Shown here piece by piece: positions 6,432 to 13,431 of a DNA stretch of 13,749 bases. The notes beneath the pieces were generated by a model. The model made no database searches, was not told where the DNA came from, and saw only the letters and a list, made by a program, of their open reading frames with translations. Each line of letters starts with the position of its first letter. Positions within the stretch are counted from its first letter, which is position 1. The position numbers and the translations under genes are program-made. The stretch comes from CAYJVP01 sp964373615 (lineage in GTDB: Bacteria > Patescibacteriota > Patescibacteriia > UBA9934 > GWF2-40-263), in the NCBI GenBank assembly GCA_964373615.1, contig CAYJVP010000024.1, forward strand, positions 1 through 13,749. Direction: 5' to 3'.

Positions 6432-6440
6432 AATAATATG

Positions 6441-6465
6441 AAAAACCGGAGACGACGCTCCGGTT
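6441..6465 (-). terminator. Intrinsic terminator of rplI
   Basis: On the minus strand AACCGGAG (complement of 6458-6465) pairs with CTCCGGTT (complement of 6444-6451) around a 6-nt loop and runs into TTTTT. Its first base overlaps the last base of the rplI TGA stop. pyrG starts only 9 nt beyond the T-tract. Confidence 0.85.
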
Positions 6466-6914
6466 CATGATTCTTTTGGGACGACGCTGACACGGATCGA
6501 GGCTTCAAATCCGTGCGGAAGGTTGATCGTGACCTCCCGCTCTCCAAGTTCTTTAATAGGTTCGTTGAGCTCGATCATGGACGCTTCGACATCGAATTTC
6601 TCTTTTTGTAGGATATCAGCAATCATCTTCGCTGTCACGGCCGCGTACAGTTTGTCCTGTTCGTTCACGCGCGTTTCAATCGTCACGTCGCGTCCATCGA
6701 GCGCCTCCGCGAGGCGGCCGACATCTTTGAGCGCCCGCTTTTGCTGCTTCGCCTTTCTCGCCGTCTGCTCATCGCGCCGTTGTAGCGCCTCGGAGGTCGC
6801 CTGGACCGCAAGATTCTGCGGAAAGAGAAAATTCCTCGCGTATCCCTCGGACACGTTCACGATCTCGCCCTCCTTGCCCTGATCTTTCACATCGCGAAGT
6901 AGGATGACTTTCAT
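6465..6914 (-). CDS. rplI: Large ribosomal subunit protein bL9
   Basis: This 149-aa protein has the standard two-domain bL9 layout. The N-terminal rRNA-binding domain begins MKVILLRDV, with GKEGEIVNVSEGYARNFLFP at about 15-34. A charged helical connector rich in Q, R and K covers about 45-75, and a C-terminal domain ends SIRVSVVPKES. The ATG at 6914 matches the family start; upstream codons of the open frame are ignored. The sequence before the start is only weakly Shine-Dalgarno-like (GCGGAT). bL9 has been reported missing from some CPR lineages, so its presence is mildly informative on taxonomy. The gene has an extended -10 promoter inside the short gap after ribH and its own terminator. 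Confidence 0.96.
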   Translation of the reverse strand: MKVILLRDVKDQGKEGEIVNVSEGYARNFLFPQNLAVQATSEALQRRDEQTARKAKQQKRALKDVGRLAEALDGRDVTIETRVNEQDKLYAAVTAKMIADILQKEKFDVEASMIELNEPIKELGEREVTINLPHGFEASIRVSVVPKES

Positions 6915-6938
6915 AATCCGCGTACAGTAGACAGGCCC

Positions 6939-6947
6939 ATAATACCA
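6939..6947 (-). promoter_or_regulatory. Extended -10 promoter of rplI
   Basis: On the minus strand TGG-TATTAT gives a TGn extension plus a good -10 (6939-6944), starting 5 bases after the ribH stop codon. No convincing -35 lies 16-18 bp upstream, as is usual for extended -10 promoters. The predicted leader is about 17 nt. Confidence 0.45.
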
Positions 6948-6952
6948 CACCG

Positions 6953-7375
6953 CTATCCGGCCAGCTGATCCTTCAGGTCCAACATGCGGGCTGCGGCGGC
7001 CACAGCGGCGCGCGCGTACGGCTCAAGTCGCGTGGGGAGGTGTTCCGGAAGCGCCCCGGGGCCAATGATCCCCTGTCCGATCGGCTTTTGATATTTCAAA
7101 CTCAGATCGATGTAACTGCGTTCGACCGCGTGGCCCATCACCTCTCCGTGAAGCGTCTGCCCGCGCTCGATCACTCCAAGAATAACCACGGCGTCCACGT
7201 CCGCGCGGCGCATGAGCCAATCAAGGGCGAGCGGTTTTTCCATGGAACCCGGCACCCATACTTCCATCGAAACCTCAAGACCTCGCTCTGTTGCCTCATC
7301 CTTGGCCGCGGCGACCATGGTTTCGATCTCGTTCTTATGAAACGACCCGCAGAGGAGAGCCAGACGTTTTGTCAT
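6953..7375 (-). CDS. ribH: Lumazine synthase RibH, archaeal-like
   Basis: This 140-aa enzyme would condense the ribityl-aminopyrimidine with dihydroxybutanone phosphate to 6,7-dimethyl-8-ribityllumazine. Visible family features are F12 at the ring-stacking position, VPGSMEKPLA (41-50), DAVVILGVIERGQTLH with the general-base His76, and R116 in the C-terminal helix. The segment after the His, LSLKYQKPIGQGIIGPG (91-107), follows the archaeal pattern (LAL-YDKPVTLGISGPG in Methanocaldococcus, from memory) rather than the bacterial GVLT-EQA-RA pattern. The ATG at 7375 lies 5 nt after the riboflavin kinase stop and gives a normal N-terminus; an ATG nine codons upstream is possible. A different member of the lumazine/riboflavin synthase superfamily cannot be excluded. 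Confidence 0.85.
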   Translation of the reverse strand: MTKRLALLCGSFHKNEIETMVAAAKDEATERGLEVSMEVWVPGSMEKPLALDWLMRRADVDAVVILGVIERGQTLHGEVMGHAVERSYIDLSLKYQKPIGQGIIGPGALPEHLPTRLEPYARAAVAAAARMLDLKDQLAG

Positions 7376-7380
7376 AGGGA

Positions 7381-7755
7381 TTATGCGTGAAAAATAAACC
7401 ATTCGCGGGCGTGAACAAGATCATCGGCGATCATTCCACGCATCGTTTCCTCTCCGGGCCACGGGATGAGGTCGCGCAGCTTGCATACGATTTCAATCGA
7501 GAGCCGCTTGCCACTCATATCTATGCACACGTCAATGAGGTGAACCTCAATTTTGAAACGTGATTGATCCCGACCCGCGCCCACACAGACAACAGAAGGA
7601 TACTGCTTCCCTTCGAAATCTGTCCGCCCTAAATACACACCCATGCCTGGGATGACCAGTCCCTCCTCCGGAGCCAAGTTGGCGGTTGGACATCCGAGTG
7701 ATGTCGCAAACCCAAGCCCAGGCTCAACCGTACCGGAAATAAAAAGTGGGGTCAT
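7381..7755 (-). CDS. Stand-alone riboflavin kinase (RFK domain)
   Basis: This 124-aa protein phosphorylates riboflavin to FMN. It has the flavokinase core: GTVEPGLGFATSLGCPTAN with PTAN at 23-26, IPGMGVYLG (35-43), the catalytic-type glutamate in KIEVHLID (Glu70), and the C-terminal helix MRGMIADDLVHA. Most bacterial RibF proteins are about 300 aa and carry an N-terminal FAD synthetase domain. That domain is completely absent here, and no frameshifted remnant lies upstream, where the EI24-like gene ends 25 bp away. FAD synthesis must therefore rely on a gene elsewhere or on imported cofactor. No Shine-Dalgarno precedes the ATG; it is probably transcribed with its upstream neighbour. Known ribF symbols refer to the bifunctional form, so none is given. 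Confidence 0.87.
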   Translation of the reverse strand: MTPLFISGTVEPGLGFATSLGCPTANLAPEEGLVIPGMGVYLGRTDFEGKQYPSVVCVGAGRDQSRFKIEVHLIDVCIDMSGKRLSIEIVCKLRDLIPWPGEETMRGMIADDLVHAREWFIFHA

Positions 7756-7780
7756 AGAATAATGCCATGTGAACGGGCCT

Positions 7781-8569
7781 TCACTTGTTGCGGCCGCTCA
7801 AGCGAAAATGCGCGGTCGGCATGTCGCGGTGTTCCTGATCCTCAAGAAGTCTGACACCCCCGACCACGGCGGCGGGTGGCACAAACACATTGAGTCCTGG
7901 AATGACAAGGCACGCCGCAATGGCCGCCCCAAATCCCACCAAAAGCCCCACATGATCCATACACCATCGTCGCTGATTTGCAAAGCCCCAGCGACGAAAA
8001 TACGGAGAAAAGGTGAGATATTCTACGGACAAAAACACGCAACCCGCCGCAAACCCAAGCACAGAAATCGAAAATGGTCCTCCAACGACCGGCAGCAGCA
8101 ACACAAGCACAAGCGCGCCCTGCACGAAGAGATACCACCCAAAAAAGAGTACGCATTGCCGGAGACCCATCAGAAACTCTTCCCGCCACGATAACTCAGG
8201 CAACACATCCCCGCGCAATCGGTACGCCCGTGCCGCGAGCTTGTCGTAAAACGGCGCAGCAATGACGGTCCCAAGCAATGTAAAAAGGGGGATACTCAAG
8301 AGCGCCGTGAATATAACGCTCGTCATAATCAGAACAAGATAGAGGATCGCTCCCCACCACGTTTCCGGAATCGCCGCCAAAAGAAACCGTCCGGAAAGCG
8401 CGCCCATAAGCAGCACGAACCCCGCAAACAACACAGCATTGATGAGAACCGGACCGATGAGGAGCGGCCACCAACACACATGGCTCGCCAGCGATCGAAA
8501 ACCAAAACCAAGATAGCGCGCACCGACCGGCACGTCCTTGATCATGGCTCGCAAACGCGGCAGGCGCAT
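7781..8569 (-). CDS. EI24/CysZ-like multi-pass membrane protein
   Basis: This 262-aa membrane protein has hydrophobic segments at about 33-58, 72-104, 138-161, 166-184 and 207-232. EI24/CysZ family hallmarks are an N-terminal GARYLGFGFRSL helix, APFYDKLAAR (105-114), the EYLTFSPYFRRWGF segment (183-196) and a late IPGLNVFVPPAAVVGG (223-238). CysZ in Proteobacteria supports sulphate uptake, but the family is broad and no cysteine-synthesis gene is present, so transport of a small anion is only a guess. The ATG at 8569 has GAGGTG a few nt upstream. It lies 11 nt after the NUDIX stop, which indicates one transcript. Confidence 0.82.
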   Translation of the reverse strand: MRLPRLRAMIKDVPVGARYLGFGFRSLASHVCWWPLLIGPVLINAVLFAGFVLLMGALSGRFLLAAIPETWWGAILYLVLIMTSVIFTALLSIPLFTLLGTVIAAPFYDKLAARAYRLRGDVLPELSWREEFLMGLRQCVLFFGWYLFVQGALVLVLLLPVVGGPFSISVLGFAAGCVFLSVEYLTFSPYFRRWGFANQRRWCMDHVGLLVGFGAAIAACLVIPGLNVFVPPAAVVGGVRLLEDQEHRDMPTAHFRLSGRNK

Positions 8570-8580
8570 ATGGTCACCTC

Positions 8581-9096
8581 TTACGCCGCGCTCGGGTGAG
8601 CGCGGACGTAGACCAAAGCCCGTCGCACGACCGGTTCAAGGTCAGGATAGAACGACCTGCCCGTTACCTGACGGATCGGCACCCAGGCAGCCTCCTGAAT
8701 GTGCTCCGAAACCTGCGGGGAAAGAGTTGCGTTCGGCGGCGCCACGAATAAAAAGTAATGGATGTCCTTGTGGATGAGCGCGCCCTTTTTAACAAAACGA
8801 TCGCGAAACCAAATGTCGATTTTTCCGAGCTCCTCTAAGAGCCGAATCTCGGACAGCCCAAGCTCCTCGATCGTCTCCCGTGCCGCGGCCTCGGCGAGCT
8901 CCTCGCCGGGCTCCACGTGACCCTTCGGAAAGGTCCACTTCCCGTACGAATCCTTCATCATCGCAAAGGAAACCCCCTCCCGCGTGCGTTTGAATACCAA
9001 ACCGCCAGCCGATACCTCCTGGATCGGCTTCTTTCCCGCACGAGGTGATACGTCGGGTGAATCGACGACGCGTTTTCGTTCTGAAGGTCGAGGCAT
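8581..9096 (-). CDS. NUDIX hydrolase
   Basis: This 171-aa protein has a perfect Nudix box from Gly59 to Leu81 (G-x5-E-x7-R-E-x2-E-E-x-G-L, with E65, R73, E74, E77, E78). The preceding SAGGLVFK and GKWTFPKGHVEPGEE resemble the MutT/diadenosine-tetraphosphatase group of small nucleotide-cleaning enzymes. The substrate cannot be set from the sequence. An N-terminal 25-residue basic, Ser/Pro-rich extension (PRPSERKRVVDSPDVSPRAGKK, shown here in words as residues 2-23) precedes the fold. The start ATG has no Shine-Dalgarno. It begins 18 bp from the inverted-repeat element at 9115-9241, which separates it from the S41 protease gene. It leads the NUDIX, EI24-like, riboflavin kinase, ribH string. Confidence 0.92.
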   Translation of the reverse strand: MPRPSERKRVVDSPDVSPRAGKKPIQEVSAGGLVFKRTREGVSFAMMKDSYGKWTFPKGHVEPGEELAEAAARETIEELGLSEIRLLEELGKIDIWFRDRFVKKGALIHKDIHYFLFVAPPNATLSPQVSEHIQEAAWVPIRQVTGRSFYPDLEPVVRRALVYVRAHPSAA

Positions 9097-9114
9097 GTTA
9101 GGGAGTTGTCGTCA

Positions 9115-9241
9115 GGGACCTCTGCAAAACTGCGTCTTTTCGTTTCACGGGGCCCCGCCACCTCCTCAACGTACGTGGTCAGTACGTTTCGGAGGCTGGC
9201 TACCCCGTTCAACGAAAATCCATCAGTTTTTCAGAGGTCCC
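9115..9241. mobile_element. MITE-like 127-bp inverted-repeat element
   Basis: The left arm (9115-9152) and the reverse complement of the right arm (9203-9241) both run GGGACCTCTG-A/C-AAAACTG, then a short divergent patch, TTTTCGTT and finish CGGGG. That makes about 38-39 bp of terminal inverted repeat with a handful of differences. A nested hairpin inside pairs CCTCC-TC-AACGTAC with GTACGTT-TC-GGAGG. GTCA flanks both ends directly (9111-9114 and 9242-9245), as a 4-bp target duplication would. There is no room for a transposase. The right terminus recurs at 13663-13695. The right arm encodes the last five residues and stop of the S41 protease. Confidence 0.65.
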
Positions 9242-10470
9242 GTCAGTATTTCAATGGCGCGCTCCATTTGCGGATCGCGCTTGGCGTCGAGATCCTCCTG
9301 CGTCACCTCCACCACAACATCAGGGGCGATCCCAACGTGGTTGATAGACCGACCATAGGGGGTCAACCACTCAGCAATCGTGATCTTCACGGCCGATCCA
9401 TCCTCAAACTCCTTATAATCCTGCACGGAACCTTTCCCAAACGTCTGCGTGCCAACGAGCGTCGCAAATTCGTAGTCCTGTAGGGCTCCGGCAACGATTT
9501 CGGAACCTGACGCGGATCCGCCGTTCACGAGTACCACGGTCGGAAGTCCCGTAAGACGCGGATCGCCAGAACCGGTGTAGACGTCCTGTTCATCTTGCAT
9601 GCGCTGGATCACGACTGGCTCTGAACCGATCCACGCGCTTGCCACGTCAATGGCCGCGTTCAAGAGTCCGCCAGGATTGCCGCGCAGGTCAAGCACGATC
9701 CCCTTGGCGCCCGCGGTCAGGAGGTCGTTGACGGCCGCGGTGAAAAGTTTTGTCGTATCATCGTTGAAAAAGAAGAGGCTGATGACCGCGATGCCGTCAT
9801 CGCGCATCGCAAACTTCATACTGTCGATCGTGATCGTATCGCGCACGATCGAAATTTCCACAACATCTGCACGCCCGTCGCGTCCAACGGTCAACGTGAC
9901 GGTTGTCCCGCCCTCACCACGGATCTTTGAAACGGCTTCTTCCACGGACATGCCAAGCGTGTCTTCCCCATCAATCAAATAAATCTTGTCGCCTGCCTGG
10001 ATGCCCTCGCGCTCGGCCGGACTACCCGGAAGAGGCGCCACCATGATGAGTTGGTCGTCCTTGATGCCGATCTCCGCACCGATCCCCTCAAACGCGCCGG
10101 CCAAGTCTTGTGCAAACTCCGCGGCTTCGTCCGGATCGAAAAAAGTCGTGTATGGATCCCGAAGGCCATCAAGAAGTCCGCGCATGGATCCATAGAACAG
10201 CATTTTGTCTGACACGGGCTGCTCAAAATAACTATCCTTCACGAGGTTCCAGGCATCCCAAAACAGGGCGAAATCTACATCCCTCGCCAATGAAGGTGGA
10301 ATCTCCCCTTGACCAAAAACGCGCCCTTCGCCCTCTGGCACGGCCGCGCGGATTCCTTGCTGTCGGCCGAGCAGCATGCCAACCACAAACGAAGCGAGGA
10401 TCGCGACGATGAGGAGAAGAGCTATGGCGCTGCGCGGCAAGTGTGCGCGCGGCTCAGAGGGAGATGGCAT
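9223..10470 (-). CDS. S41-family (CtpA-type) carboxy-terminal processing protease
   Basis: This 415-aa membrane-anchored serine protease acts outside the cytoplasm. An N-terminal helix spans about 14-36. A PDZ domain covers about 125-212, with AEREGIQAGDKIYLIDGED in it. The peptidase domain has LDLRGNPGG (260-268), the nucleophile in GGSASGSE (Ser321) and the general-base lysine in TFGKGSVQ (Lys346, Gln350), so the Ser/Lys/Gln set is complete. The ATG at 10470 follows AAGGG by 4 nt; 67 further upstream codons are not needed. A -10-like TATTCT lies at 10481-10486 with a poor -35. The final residues GPLKN and the stop come from the inverted-repeat element, so the natural C-terminus was probably changed by insertion. 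The gene is divergent from the PEGA gene. Confidence 0.95.
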   Translation of the reverse strand: MPSPSEPRAHLPRSAIALLLIVAILASFVVGMLLGRQQGIRAAVPEGEGRVFGQGEIPPSLARDVDFALFWDAWNLVKDSYFEQPVSDKMLFYGSMRGLLDGLRDPYTTFFDPDEAAEFAQDLAGAFEGIGAEIGIKDDQLIMVAPLPGSPAEREGIQAGDKIYLIDGEDTLGMSVEEAVSKIRGEGGTTVTLTVGRDGRADVVEISIVRDTITIDSMKFAMRDDGIAVISLFFFNDDTTKLFTAAVNDLLTAGAKGIVLDLRGNPGGLLNAAIDVASAWIGSEPVVIQRMQDEQDVYTGSGDPRLTGLPTVVLVNGGSASGSEIVAGALQDYEFATLVGTQTFGKGSVQDYKEFEDGSAVKITIAEWLTPYGRSINHVGIAPDVVVEVTQEDLDAKRDPQMERAIEILTGPLKN

Positions 10471-10520
10471 AATGCCCTTCAGAATACCCGAAATGGACAG
10501 AAACGAAAAGTGACGGCTCG

Positions 10521-10549
10521 TTGAGTCGTGAAGTCGTTGCGTGTAAGAT
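10521..10549 (+). promoter_or_regulatory. Promoter of the PEGA/beta-propeller gene (leaderless type)
   Basis: TTGAGT (10521-10526), exactly 17 bp, TAAGAT (10544-10549), then 8 nt to the ATG at 10558. There is no Shine-Dalgarno between them. The predicted transcript starts at or within 2 nt of the start codon. Confidence 0.7.
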
Positions 10550-10557
10550 AAGCGAAT

Positions 10558-11934
10558 ATGAGTCCTCGCATACGTGGCGCGATCTATGTGTTGTTTCTCG
10601 CCGCGTTTCTGGTCACAGCCCCCATCGTGGTCCTCTACACCGCAGGATTTCGGTACAGCCCTGGGGGGCACCGCTTGGTGCGCATTGGCCTTCTCTCTGT
10701 GTCAACCGTTCCAAAAGGAGCCGCGGTGTCTGTGGATGGAAAACGGGAGCGCGACACAACGCCATTGCTCATCGATAGTTTGTTGCCGGGCGAACACGCC
10801 ATTGAGATCGTCAAGGCCGGATACGAACCCTGGCGCAAGACTCTCTCTGTGGAGGAGTCGGAAACCACGTTTGTAAACAAGGTCGTGCTCTTTTCAAAGG
10901 ACACACCCGCGGTCGTCACATCCGGAACGTTCGTTGATGCGTCCTTTGATCCAAGCGCGCGTTTTGTAGCGCTCGCGAAACAGGAAACGGGGTGGATTGA
11001 AGTCTGGGCACGCGAGCTCGCAACGGGTTTGGAAAAACTCCTCCTCAGGCTCCCCGAACAAGAAACCAACAATGTGCGAATCTCCTGGTCACTGGAAGGT
11101 GACGCTTTGCTCATTGAAGAGCTTCGTCAAGGTGGCTCCACATGGACGTATACAAGCGTCGATGGAAGTGTCCGCGTTTCTGTGCAAGACCTTCTGACAC
11201 GTCTCACGGATAGAAGCCGGAACGAAGCTGTTGAGCGCGTCACGCTCGATCCGACCGATGACGACCTTCTGTACGTTCAGACATCGACAAGACTCCTCGT
11301 TGTACAGGCACGGGCAGGGACCGCGGAAACCATCCTTCAAGAATCTTCACAAGCGATCAAGATGGCAAGTGATCTGCTCATCCTGCGTCAGGAAAAAGAC
11401 CGCGTGTCGCTTGTGCGGCAGCACAGCGACGGCGCCGAAGCGCCGCTTGCCTTCTTGCCACTCAGCGATTACACATTCCTGCCAGCCCCAGAACCGCTCG
11501 TGCTCCTCATGGACACGGATCGCTCCGAACTGTTCTTGATCGAAACAAGCGGTGCAGATCGACCGATTCTCCTCAACAGCGCCGCCGTTTCTGCCGCATG
11601 GAGCCCAAGCGGTGAACCAACCCTTCTCTACTCCACCGGTTTTGAACTTCATGTGTATGATGCCAGGACGCACACGGATGAGGTCATCACACGCGTCAGC
11701 CGTCCGATCACCTTTGTCCTGTGGCATCCGACAGGATCTTCCGCCCTGTACGTCGAGGGGGACGATCTCCACGCGATCGAGCTTGATCGGCGCGACGGAC
11801 GCAACCTCTTTTCGATCGCAGACATGGACCGCTTGGATGATGTGGTCATCACCCGAGATCAAAAAACCGCGTACCTGTTTGGAACACGCGGCGCGGAAAC
11901 GGGATTATTCGTTCGACCGCTGCAGACACGTTAA
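10558..11934 (+). CDS. Membrane-anchored PEGA-domain protein with beta-propeller-like repeats
   Basis: This 458-aa protein has a single N-terminal membrane helix (about 7-29) that would leave the rest outside the cytoplasm. A PEGA domain follows at about 43-112: GLLSVSTVPKGAAVSVDGKR, TTPLLIDSLLPGEHAIEI and KAGYEPWRKTL. After that come repeated blade-like units such as FDPSARFVALA, ISWSLEGDALLIE, LDPTDDDLLYVQ, AAWSPSGEPTLLYS, VLWHPTGSSALYVEG and ITRDQKTAYLFG, which look like TolB/WD40-type propeller blades. PEGA domains are linked to surface-layer or envelope proteins, so a binding or structural role at the surface is inferred. It is divergent from the S41 protease across 87 bp and convergent with the nucleotidyltransferase gene. 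Confidence 0.85.
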   Translation: MSPRIRGAIYVLFLAAFLVTAPIVVLYTAGFRYSPGGHRLVRIGLLSVSTVPKGAAVSVDGKRERDTTPLLIDSLLPGEHAIEIVKAGYEPWRKTLSVEESETTFVNKVVLFSKDTPAVVTSGTFVDASFDPSARFVALAKQETGWIEVWARELATGLEKLLLRLPEQETNNVRISWSLEGDALLIEELRQGGSTWTYTSVDGSVRVSVQDLLTRLTDRSRNEAVERVTLDPTDDDLLYVQTSTRLLVVQARAGTAETILQESSQAIKMASDLLILRQEKDRVSLVRQHSDGAEAPLAFLPLSDYTFLPAPEPLVLLMDTDRSELFLIETSGADRPILLNSAAVSAAWSPSGEPTLLYSTGFELHVYDARTHTDEVITRVSRPITFVLWHPTGSSALYVEGDDLHAIELDRRDGRNLFSIADMDRLDDVVITRDQKTAYLFGTRGAETGLFVRPLQTR

Positions 11935-11957
11935 AGGGCATTTGGGAACAGGCCCTT
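11934..11957. terminator. Weak bidirectional hairpin between convergent genes
   Basis: AAGGGC (11934-11939) pairs with GCCCTT (11952-11957) around a 12-nt loop. The stop codons of both convergent genes (TAA at 11932-11934 and its complement at 11956-11958) touch or lie in the stem. The T-tract is very short on both sides, so efficiency is doubtful. Confidence 0.4.
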
Positions 11958-13038
11958 AAAGCTCAACCATAGAGTTGTCTCCCACAACCAAACGATGTCC
12001 GCTCGGAGGCAGACTTCCATTGGAAGAAACCACGACAGACTGACGTCCGAGAATGCTGTCCACGATACGCTCGGGCGTCTCGACCTGTGCCCCGTCCAGA
12101 ATGATCGAGTGTTCGATCTCGGATCCCTCAATGTGCACGTCATTGCCGATGGACGTGTACGGACCCACGTAGGCGTTGTTGATCTGACAGCGCTCGCCGA
12201 TCACCACCGGTCCTCGAATGAGCACATTTGGACCGATCATCGTCCCGGCTCCGACTTGCACGAGCCCCTGGATGCGCGCGGACGGATCGACCTCCCCCGC
12301 GTTTTTAAATTGTTCGCGCCGCATCTCGTCCATGATGAGGGCATTGCCCTCAAGAAGATCCTCGGGTTTGCCCGTGTCCTTCCACCAACCCGTGATCTCT
12401 TCCCACCCGACTTTCTTTCCGTTCTTGATGTACCAGGTGTTGATGTCTGAAATTTCGTATTCACCGCGTGCGCTTGGCGTGATTTCACTAAACGCGCGAA
12501 AAAATTGTTCGTCGTAAAGATAAATGCCCGTGACCGCGTAGTCACTGGGCGGATCCAACGGTTTTTCAATGATGCACTCGAGGGAGCCGTCCGGACAAAA
12601 TTTTGGAACGCCAAAGCGCTGCGGGTCCTTCACGCGCGAAAAGGCGAGCATGACGTGGAGTCCTTCGTTTTTGAAACGATCAACAAACCGATTGAGGTTA
12701 CCAAGAACGATGTTGTCGCCAAGATAAAAAAGAAACGGCCCACCGGACAATAGGTGTTCGGAATTTTTGGGGACGTGCGCGACACCCTTGGCGCCTCCCT
12801 GCTGCTCAACGTAGGTAATGTGAACGCCCCATCGGCTTCCATCGCCAAGTGCGGTCGACATTTCGGTATCACCTGGGTTCACATTCAAAATGACGTCCGT
12901 GATCCCCGCGGTTTTCACCTTTTCAATCGCGTGCACGATCATGGGCTTGTTGGCAAGCGGAATCAAGTGCTTGTTCATGGTCCAGGTGATCGGACGAATC
13001 CGCGTGCCGAGACCGCCAGCCGCGATGATGGCTTTCAT
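11956..13038 (-). CDS. Glucose-1-phosphate thymidylyltransferase-like, long form with C-terminal beta-helix
   Basis: This 360-aa nucleotide-sugar pyrophosphorylase is expected to make dTDP-glucose (or another NDP-sugar) for surface glycans. The N-terminal nucleotidyltransferase domain has AAGGLGTRIRPIT (6-18), NKHLIPLANKPM (22-33), YLGDN (105-109), IIEKP (156-160), GIYLYD (171-176), GEYEISDIN (192-200) and WWKDTG (218-223). From about residue 250 come hexapeptide repeats (VGAGTMIGPNVLIRGPVVIG and following) that form a left-handed beta-helix. This layout matches the long RmlA/StrD type rather than short RmlA. No rmlB, C or D gene is nearby, so the sugar made is uncertain. The ATG at 13038 lies 9 nt after a -10 box and has no Shine-Dalgarno. 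Confidence 0.92.
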   Translation of the reverse strand: MKAIIAAGGLGTRIRPITWTMNKHLIPLANKPMIVHAIEKVKTAGITDVILNVNPGDTEMSTALGDGSRWGVHITYVEQQGGAKGVAHVPKNSEHLLSGGPFLFYLGDNIVLGNLNRFVDRFKNEGLHVMLAFSRVKDPQRFGVPKFCPDGSLECIIEKPLDPPSDYAVTGIYLYDEQFFRAFSEITPSARGEYEISDINTWYIKNGKKVGWEEITGWWKDTGKPEDLLEGNALIMDEMRREQFKNAGEVDPSARIQGLVQVGAGTMIGPNVLIRGPVVIGERCQINNAYVGPYTSIGNDVHIEGSEIEHSIILDGAQVETPERIVDSILGRQSVVVSSNGSLPPSGHRLVVGDNSMVEL

Positions 13039-13047
13039 ACGTGGCTC

Positions 13048-13076
13048 AGATTACTGAAGCCGCGTCTTTCATGCAA
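13048..13076 (-). promoter_or_regulatory. Promoter of the nucleotidyltransferase gene (leaderless type)
   Basis: On the minus strand TTGCAT (13071-13076), exactly 17 bp, TAATCT (13048-13053), then 9 nt to the ATG at 13038 with no Shine-Dalgarno in between. Confidence 0.65.
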
Positions 13077-13190
13077 GAGCATCCAGGCCATGGAGTCCTG
13101 GCTTTCCGACACCTCGTCAGGGTTCGGCTTCGTCTCACCCTGCCAAGGGCTTCGTGCGGCCGGCGCGGTGGGCTACACGTCAACGGTACG

Positions 13191-13246
13191 AAAAACGGTC
13201 GAACAAAAACGAGACGTTCGTCAAGCCTCGTTTGACGAAAACCGTT
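13191..13246 (-). terminator. Two-tier intrinsic terminator on the minus strand
   Basis: On the minus strand an outer AACGGT/ACCGTT stem (13241-13246 with 13194-13199) encloses an inner AAACGAG/CTCGTTT stem (13227-13233 with 13207-13213). It is followed by a run of T's (A's at 13191-13195 on the plus strand). It starts at the last base of the TGA stop of the small minus-strand ORF, as the rplI and murG stops also touch hairpins. Between here and the promoter at 13048-13076 I see only short hairpins and no gene. Confidence 0.6.
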
Positions 13247-13431
13247 CAAAAGAATATGGTGCCTCCCTGCCAGGAGAACCTGTGTTCCGTCAGCTCCGTT
13301 TCATGACCGTGCACTTCTGGATGCTTCTGCTTCCGTGGTGCATCGTGTTGGCGCTTCTTCTCTCGAGCCTCGGCGTCCTCGTCTTGCGACAGGGGGTCAG
13401 GTCGGGATATGGGAATCATCATCCGCCACAT
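13246..13431 (-). CDS. Doubtful small charged protein, possibly frameshifted
   Basis: I do not recognise this 61-aa reading frame. It begins MWRMMIPISRPDPLSQ and becomes very charged (DEDAEAREKKRQHD), with several histidines near HPEVHGHETELTEH. Support comes from the terminator that begins at its stop codon and from a modest purine excess at first codon positions compared with the opposite strand. Against it, the ATG at 13431 has no ribosome site. A better start exists at 13481 (TGAGG, then 6 nt, then ATG) in another frame, followed by seven A's. One extra A there would join it to this frame and give 78 aa. It may be a decayed gene, a sequencing slip, or not coding at all. Confidence 0.35.
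   Translation of the reverse strand: MWRMMIPISRPDPLSQDEDAEAREKKRQHDAPRKQKHPEVHGHETELTEHRFSWQGGTIFF

Noticed and set aside
6432..6446. Leaderless promoter for pyrG
   Set aside because: AT-rich -10-like strings are present, but they sit only 1-5 nt from the ATG and no -35 lies 16-18 bp upstream, so it does not fit the pattern of the other four.
7376..7402. CATAAT before ribH as a separate promoter
   Set aside because: No -35 at a usable distance, only 4 nt to the ATG, and the gene lies 5 nt behind its operon neighbour.
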